From Methanobacteriaceae archaeon (GTDB taxonomy: Archaea; Methanobacteriota; Methanobacteria; Methanobacteriales; Methanobacteriaceae), in NCBI GenBank assembly GCA_900769095.1, contig CAAGFH010000292.1, positions 1 to 7,080 on the forward strand: 7,080 nucleotides of DNA. The letters run 5' to 3'. Positions 1-5,500 of this stretch are shown here, one piece after another. Made by a program: the position numbers and the translations under genes. Every line of letters begins with the position of its first letter. Position 1 is the stretch's first letter. Below the pieces are notes generated by a model. That model saw only the letters and a program-made list of their open reading frames with translations, made no database searches and was not told the DNA's origin.

Positions 1-14
1 TGCTCTTCCGATCT
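1..14 (+). other. Illumina adapter remnant (non-genomic)
   Basis: TGCTCTTCCGATCT is exactly the last 14 bases of the TruSeq Read 2 (index side) adapter. The first T separates it from the Read 1 adapter, which has C at that place. It lies at the very first base of the window and is richer in G+C than the sequence after it. Genomic sequence therefore begins at about base 15. The match is seen directly. That it is a library artefact and not genome is an inference, but a strong one given its length and terminal position. Confidence 0.93.
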
Positions 15-15
15 T

Positions 16-1461
16 TACAATAATTCCGCAGCTAGGGGTGGTGGAATTTATAATAATCGCGGAGGTTTGATTATTCACAATTCCAAATTCATTTCTAATG
101 ATGTTTCCGATTTAGGTGGAGGAGTTAAAAGTTGGGGTGCATGTGAAATATATGACTCAATATTTTTAAATAACTCTGCAAGACAGGGCGGTGGAATTTA
201 TGTATCTGAATTCACACTAATTGCTGAGAATTGTATTGTTAAAAACAATTCTGGTCAATGGGGTGGAGGAATCACCGTTGAAACAAGAGCTACTGCTAAA
301 ATGAAAAATATGACCATTGAAAACAATATTGCTGAACGTGGTGGTGGTATTGATATAAGTATGGGATCTATTGATTTAAAAGATTCCATTGTCAATAATA
401 ATGTTGCTAAATATGATGGTGGAGGAATTTACTTTGCTCTTTTACACTCATCTGTAACTAATACTTCTATTTCCAACAATATCGCTAATCGTGGTGGTGC
501 TTGTTATATTAACGGATTTAAAGGATGTTGTGTAGATATTGATGATGTTGATATTATTAATAATTCTGCTTCTAAAGGTGGAGCAATTTACAATAACGGA
601 ATATTAAATTTAAAACAGACTACTATAAAATCAAACACTGCTAGTGATGTTGGTGGTGCTATTTATAATGATTTAAACTTATCTGTTGAAAGCTCACAGA
701 TTCATGAAAATGTAGCTTCCACTTGGGGTGGAGCTATTTACAATAAACTTAATATTGCTTTAAATAGTGTAATTTTAAGTTCTAATAGGGCTAAACAGTT
801 TGGTGGAGCTATTTATAATGAAAAAATAGCTATAATTAAAAATTCCCTTTTTGAATCCAATAGTGCATTTCAGGCTGGAGTAATTTATTCTAATAATAAT
901 TTAATAATTGACAATTCTCAATTTATTAAAAATTATGTTTCACATAATGCAGGTGTATTGAGACTTAATAATGGAAATGTTAATATTACAAATTCATTGT
1001 TTGAATCTAATTATAATGCTGATGAGGGTGGATGTATCTTCAATTTTGGTGCTAATGTACTTGTAGATAATTCTAAGTTTATTTCAAATACTGCAACAAG
1101 TTATGGTGCAGCTATTGATAATGCTGGAAAAATGACTATTAAAAACTCATTATTTGACAATAATAAAGCATATGGTGCTGGAGCTATTGATAATGCAGGT
1201 GAACTGACTATTATTAAATCCAATTTCACAAACAACAAAGCAACTAACAACGGTGGAGCAATCGACAGCAATGGTAATATGGTTATTGTGGGTTCAATTT
1301 TCACAAATAATGTTGCAGGAAATGAAGGTGGGGCAGTTATAATCAGGTCAAACACTAATTTAACTCATTCAATTATCTATAATAACAAGGATAAAGATGG
1401 TTATGCAATTGTTAATAGAAGTACTGGTGATGTAGATTTATCAAACAACTGGTGGGGTTGT
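16..1461 (+). repeat. About 19 Pmp-type beta-helix repeats with NWWG cap
   Basis: The protein-level tandem repeat has a period of about 23-26 residues. Each unit contains GG[AGC][IVCY] and, about 14 residues later, a [FI]..N turn, followed by a small spacer such as SAR, IAE, TAS or KAT. Examples are RGGGIYNN near 46, WGGAIYNK near 724, FGGAIYNE near 799 and NGGAIDSN near 1252. Conservation is weaker in rungs 12-13 (AGVIY, AGVLR) and in the last rung (GYAIVN), which runs into NNWWG at 1447-1458. DNA identity between units is modest, so these are old, diverged repeats. The count of 19 was made by eye. Confidence 0.85.
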
Positions 1462-2301
1462 AATGACCCTAATTTTGACAAATTAGTAAATATTAATATT
1501 ACAGATGATTTTAATTGGATTATTATGAGTTTTACAAGTAATAATGACTTAGTTCAATATAAAACATCTACTTTGAATATTAATTTCAACCAGGTCAAAA
1601 ATAAATTAGGAGTTGTTTCTAATATCAATTCATCTGAAGAGTTACCGATTTTTAAAGTTACACTTTCAAATTATGGGATGGTTAATGTTGATGGAGGAAT
1701 TAAATTATTAACTAAAACTATTCCTTTAATAACTTCAATTTCAGCTAAAATGAATGATCAAAGTATTTTATTAAAAATTGCTCCAATAAACAAAAGAATA
1801 ATCGATAACAAGAATGTTGTTGTTGATTATAATGGAAAAACTACTTACAAAGTACGTGTTGTTGGAACAAATGGTAAAATTGTTGGTGCTAATGTTGTTG
1901 TTACTATGAAAATAGCTGGTAAAACTTACTATGTAAAAACAGATAAGAACGGTTATGCGTATAAATCATTCAGTTTAACTCCAGGTAAATACACAATTTC
2001 TGTATCTTACAAAGGTTATACTACTAAAAATACAATAACTGTCAATAAAGTGTTATTTGCTAAAAGTATCACTAAGAAAAAATCTAAAAAGATTTCATAT
2101 TCTGCTACATTAAAAACCAGCAAAGGAAAAGCAATTGTGGGCAAAACAATTACTTTTAAAATCAAAGGTAAAACTTACGCTGCTAAAACAAACAAATATG
2201 GGGTTGCTACTGTTGGTTTTAAGAATTTAAAGGTTGGTAAATACTCTGTTACTGTAAGCTATTTAAATTCAAATGTTAAAACAACTTTAAAAGTTAGATA
2301 A
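16..2301 (+). CDS. Adhesin-like protein, beta-helix plus Ig-like repeats (5'-truncated)
   Basis: This is the C-terminal 761 residues of a large secreted surface protein; the start and any signal peptide lie beyond the contig edge. The frame is open from the first genomic codon and the repeat pattern is already running there (NNSAARGGGIYNN), so the TTG at 67 is not a real start. Counting residues from base 16, about 19 beta-helix rungs of 23-26 residues fill 1-477. They have the GG[AG][IV]...[NS]S.[FI]..N pattern of Chlamydia Pmp-type repeats. An NWWG cap follows at 478-481, then a post-helix domain (about 482-593) with an LPIF motif, and two Ig-like repeats (about 594-677 and 678-761). The last 84 residues carry 21 Lys and 1 Arg and no Asp or Glu. 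The product probably acts as an adhesin outside the pseudomurein wall, as inferred from the methanogen ALP family; the ligand is unknown. No membrane anchor or sorting motif is visible at the C-terminus. It is a structural protein with no catalytic motif. Confidence 0.9.
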   Translation, partial: YNNSAARGGGIYNNRGGLIIHNSKFISNDVSDLGGGVKSWGACEIYDSIFLNNSARQGGGIYVSEFTLIAENCIVKNNSGQWGGGITVETRATAKMKNMTIENNIAERGGGIDISMGSIDLKDSIVNNNVAKYDGGGIYFALLHSSVTNTSISNNIANRGGACYINGFKGCCVDIDDVDIINNSASKGGAIYNNGILNLKQTTIKSNTASDVGGAIYNDLNLSVESSQIHENVASTWGGAIYNKLNIALNSVILSSNRAKQFGGAIYNEKIAIIKNSLFESNSAFQAGVIYSNNNLIIDNSQFIKNYVSHNAGVLRLNNGNVNITNSLFESNYNADEGGCIFNFGANVLVDNSKFISNTATSYGAAIDNAGKMTIKNSLFDNNKAYGAGAIDNAGELTIIKSNFTNNKATNNGGAIDSNGNMVIVGSIFTNNVAGNEGGAVIIRSNTNLTHSIIYNNKDKDGYAIVNRSTGDVDLSNNWWGCNDPNFDKLVNINITDDFNWIIMSFTSNNDLVQYKTSTLNINFNQVKNKLGVVSNINSSEELPIFKVTLSNYGMVNVDGGIKLLTKTIPLITSISAKMNDQSILLKIAPINKRIIDNKNVVVDYNGKTTYKVRVVGTNGKIVGANVVVTMKIAGKTYYVKTDKNGYAYKSFSLTPGKYTISVSYKGYTTKNTITVNKVLFAKSITKKKSKKISYSATLKTSKGKAIVGKTITFKIKGKTYAAKTNKYGVATVGFKNLKVGKYSVTVSYLNSNVKTTLKVR
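1795..2298 (+). repeat. Two Ig-like repeats at the ALP-1 C-terminus
   Basis: Two copies of about 84 residues (roughly 1795-2046 and 2047-2298) share the pattern TY/SY.V.....GK.VGA/VGK......GKTY..KT[DN]K.G.A...F..L..GKY..SVSY. They resemble bacterial Ig-like (Big) repeats used as stalks in surface proteins. The second copy starts with a KKKSKK run and is strongly basic. The same motif recurs five times in the downstream gene. The fold is inferred from the strand-like alternation and the family context. Confidence 0.75.
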
Positions 2302-2328
2302 TTGTGGGAAATATTTCTTTTCTACATC

Positions 2329-2374
2329 TTTTTTTTATTTCAATGTGTATTTTTATTCAATTCTACTTTTTTTT
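2329..2374 (+). terminator. T-tract terminator region after ALP-1
   Basis: Two T8 runs (2329-2336 and 2367-2374) and a T5 run (2350-2354) lie 28-73 bases past the stop codon. Archaeal RNA polymerase terminates at T-rich tracts in the non-template strand without needing a hairpin, and no convincing stem is seen here. Two or three consecutive tracts suggest staggered ends. This separates ALP-1 from the next promoter. Confidence 0.6.
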
Positions 2375-2411
2375 AATATAAAATAATTAGTTATTTCTCG
2401 AATTAAATCAT

Positions 2412-2427
2412 AAAACATTAAATATAT
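2412..2427 (+). promoter_or_regulatory. Archaeal promoter (BRE plus TATA box) for ALP-2
   Basis: TTAAATATAT (2418-2427) preceded by A-rich AAAACA (2412-2417) fits a TATA box with its TFB recognition element. Initiation about 25 bases downstream would fall near 2448-2453, giving a leader of about 20 bases that still contains the Shine-Dalgarno site at 2457. A second TATA-like stretch, ATTATATATT (2441-2450), would place initiation almost at the ATG and give a leaderless mRNA. The first is preferred because it keeps the Shine-Dalgarno in the transcript. Confidence 0.5.
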
Positions 2428-2456
2428 CGATAGTTATACTATTATATATTGAATAT

Positions 2457-2462
2457 GGGGGA
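2457..2462 (+). promoter_or_regulatory. Shine-Dalgarno site deciding the ALP-2 start
   Basis: GGGGGA lies 10 bases before the ATG at 2473. It can pair with the CCUCC at the 3' end of archaeal 16S rRNA through four G-C pairs and one G-U wobble. It lies inside or after the two upstream alternatives (TTG 2449, ATG 2455) and so cannot serve them, which supports 2473 as the true start. Confidence 0.6.
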
Positions 2463-2472
2463 TACTATATTT

Positions 2473-2547
2473 ATGAAATTTGATAAGATTATGATATTAT
2501 TATCATTCATACTAGTTGTACTGTTATCTATTGGTTCAGTATCAGCT
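2473..2547 (+). other. Signal peptide of ALP-2
   Basis: The first 25 residues have a short charged start (MKFDK), a hydrophobic stretch rich in I, L and V, and a small-residue site SVSA before YSDD. This fits Sec export with signal peptidase I cleavage after Ala25. There is no lipobox cysteine near the cleavage site. Confidence 0.85.
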
Positions 2548-5500
2548 TATAGTGATGATAATAACTTAACAACTGATTCATTAAGTGCAATAAGCACAAT
2601 TGATGAATCAAATAGTAACGATATTAATGTAAATTCATATAAATCAGGTGTTGGTGATGTTCTAACTGCTAACACTATTGTTGTAGAAGAAGTTGAAAAA
2701 GAGCACAATGAAATGAATGATCCAACAATTCAAAAAGCAATTGATAGTGCAAATCCTGGGGATACAATTATTATTGAAGGGGAAAGTTATGTGCACTGTC
2801 ATTTCATTGTTAATAAAAAATTAACAATTATAAGTAATGTTGGAACAACTATGCAACCATGCGGTAGTAATGCAGTTTCTGGTTATAGAGGTATTTTTTA
2901 TGTAACTCCTGAAGCTAGTGGTACTGTAATTAGTGGTTTTACAATAATTAATGAAGTTTCTAGAGATGATGACTATGGAATTTATGTTAATGGTGCATCT
3001 GATGTAACAATTAAAAATTGTAATTTCACTAATAATGGAATGGTTTCTGATGCAATTAGAGTAGTTAATGCAAAAAATACTGTAATTGACAATGTTTCTA
3101 TAGCTAGTGTAGGCAGTGGAATCAGAATTATAAACAGTGAAAATGTTAAAGTTGAAAACTCTTTTATTGACAATGCAAAATACTGTATAAATGTCATTGA
3201 TTCTAATAAAGTAGATTTGCTTTCCAACAATATTACAAATAACAAAATTGCAGGAATAGCTATTGCAGGTACAAGTAAAAATGTCAATATTAAATCCAAT
3301 TATATTTCTAAAGGTAATATTGGTATTAATATGACTTCTGCTAATTATATCTACATTATAAGCAATTATGTTGGATTAAATGGAAGATATGGTATTTACA
3401 CAAACTGTAATATTGAAAAAATGGAAGTTAAAGGTAACTTCATTGATAGAAATGTTCAATATAACATTTTTAATGATTACAGAGTTAGAAATATATGGGT
3501 AAAAGGCGGAGAAAACATACAAGTAATTAATAATAATTATATGGTTGGAGGCGACAACGCTGAAAGACCAATCTGGCGTCAAGTTTATGAATATAAAGGA
3601 CCTGGTGTTGGAGATTATAATTATGATCCTGTAAATGATGTTTATACTTATGTTGGTGAAAACAATGGTGAATATTGGGGTCACCAAACCGGAACTTTCT
3701 TAGGTTATACATTTATTATTAATCAATTTATCCAATGTCCAAACATCTATTTCACTTACCCTGAACATGGTGTAACTCCTTGGACAAAAACTGGAAATTA
3801 CTATTTATATCTAACTAACATTACTCAAATTAAAAAAGGAGTATATCAAATATCCATCGTTGATGTTAATGGAAATATTGCTAAAGAAATCAGTTCTATT
3901 CCTGTTACTTTCTACATGATGAAAAAAGATTTGGATATTAATGGCAGACAAAAAGCACCTAAAGAAGGAGATGCTTGTAAAGTTGTAATGATACAAAATG
4001 GTACTGCAACTGTAAGATTCTATCCAGATGAGTTTTATGACTCTGAAAATGTTTTACTTGCAAGTTTCCCCGGTACTGGAAATAATATTTACTCTATGCC
4101 TTACAGACCTTATAGATTATTTAATGTTGATGATAAGTTCATACCAGGTAATGTAACTGATACAAAACTCACTATATCCAATATGGTTACATATCCTAGT
4201 TCAAATGCAATTTTCAAAGCAACTTTAACTGATATTGATGGAACTCCTGTTGCTTATCAAAGTATTGTATTTAAAATCAACGGTAAAACTTTAACTGCTC
4301 AAACTGATGCTAATGGTGTTGCTCAAATAAAAATTTCCATCGCTAAAGAAGGAACCTATGCAATAACCGCTAACTTTGTTGGTGATGATATTGATTACAC
4401 TTCAAGTGAAGCTAAAGCTAGTGTAGTTGTTAAAAAATCATATTCCAAGATATATGCTTCAAATATGTACATGATTCCTAAAATGTATGATTATTATTCA
4501 ATTACTTTAAAAGATGCATCAGGAAAAGCAATTGCATATCAAACTGTAACTTTCAAAGTAAATGGTAAAACTTACTCTGTAAAAACAGATAAAAACGGTG
4601 TTGCAAAAATTAGACTTAAACTTAATAAAGGAGTATATTCTGTTCATATCAAATTTGCAGGTACTAACAAATACAAAGCAGTTTCAAAAACAAATTACTT
4701 ATATGTTAAATATTCATCTAAAACTGCTAAATTGGCAACTCCTACAGTTACAATTCTTCCAAATACTTATAAAACCTATACAATTTCTTTAAAAAATGCT
4801 GATGGTAAAGGAATTGCAAATCAAAAAGTAACTATTAAATTAAATGGTAAAACTTATACAAAAACAACCAATAGTAATGGGCTTGTTTCACTTAAAGTTA
4901 AGTTTGCAAAATTAGGTTCATATAAAGTATATGCAAGTTATTCTGGAAGCAAAATCTACAGGGCAACTTCTGCAACTGGTAAAATTGTAGTTGCTAAGGC
5001 TGCTACTAAATTTGTAGCTCCAACTCTTTCAGTTCTTCCAAATGAGAAAAAAACATACACTGTAGCTTTAAAAACAACTGCTGGAAAAACATTATCTAGT
5101 CAAAAAATTACTATTGCTGTTAATGGTAAAACCTATTCAAGAATAACTAATGCTAGAGGTCAGGCTAGTATTGATGTAGTATTCCCAACTGAAAAAACTT
5201 ATGCAGTTGTGTTAAATTACTTAGGAAATACATATTATAAACCAATTAAAACAACCAGCAGTGTTGCTGTTTCAAAAATGGATTCTCAATTATTAAGCTA
5301 TAATAAAACATTTGCTGCTGATTCCAGTAAAATTTATACTGTAACTTTAAAAGACAAAAATGGTAAACCATTAGCTAATAAAGAGATTTCATTTGTATTT
5401 AACGGTAAAACTGTTGTAAATACAACTAATCAAAATGGTGTTGCACAAATTAAGTTAAATGATTCTGGATCTTTTAATATTACCTCAAAATTTGCGGGTG

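Noticed and set aside
1101..1355. Minus-strand open frame coding a hydrophobic, proline-rich peptide
   Set aside because: It is the antisense of GGAI/GAAI repeats. It has no plausible start signal and lies wholly within a convincing plus-strand gene.
16..1461. CRISPR-like or minisatellite DNA repeat
   Set aside because: The period shows at the protein level. DNA units are diverged, continuous and coding, without conserved repeats separated by unique spacers.
2308..2317. GAAATATTTC palindrome after the ALP-1 stop codon
   Set aside because: It has no loop and so cannot form a hairpin. A 10-bp palindrome of this composition is common in such AT-rich DNA.
2457..2461. G5 tract as a phase-variation switch
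   Set aside because: Five bases are too short for frequent slippage, and the tract lies in the leader where it is explained by the Shine-Dalgarno function.
2722..3549. Annotation as NosD or periplasmic copper-binding protein
   Set aside because: The likeness is to the beta-helix fold only. There is no nitrous oxide reductase context, and a lone HCH near 2794 is not enough for a metal site claim.
2982..3996. Several minus-strand open frames of 61-105 codons
   Set aside because: They are antisense to the beta-helix of ALP-2, have odd composition, lack ribosome binding sites and match no recognisable family.
4598..4792. A 64-codon plus-strand open frame inside the Ig-like repeats
   Set aside because: It is a shifted frame of the repeat-coding sequence, rich in Leu and Gln, without a start signal.
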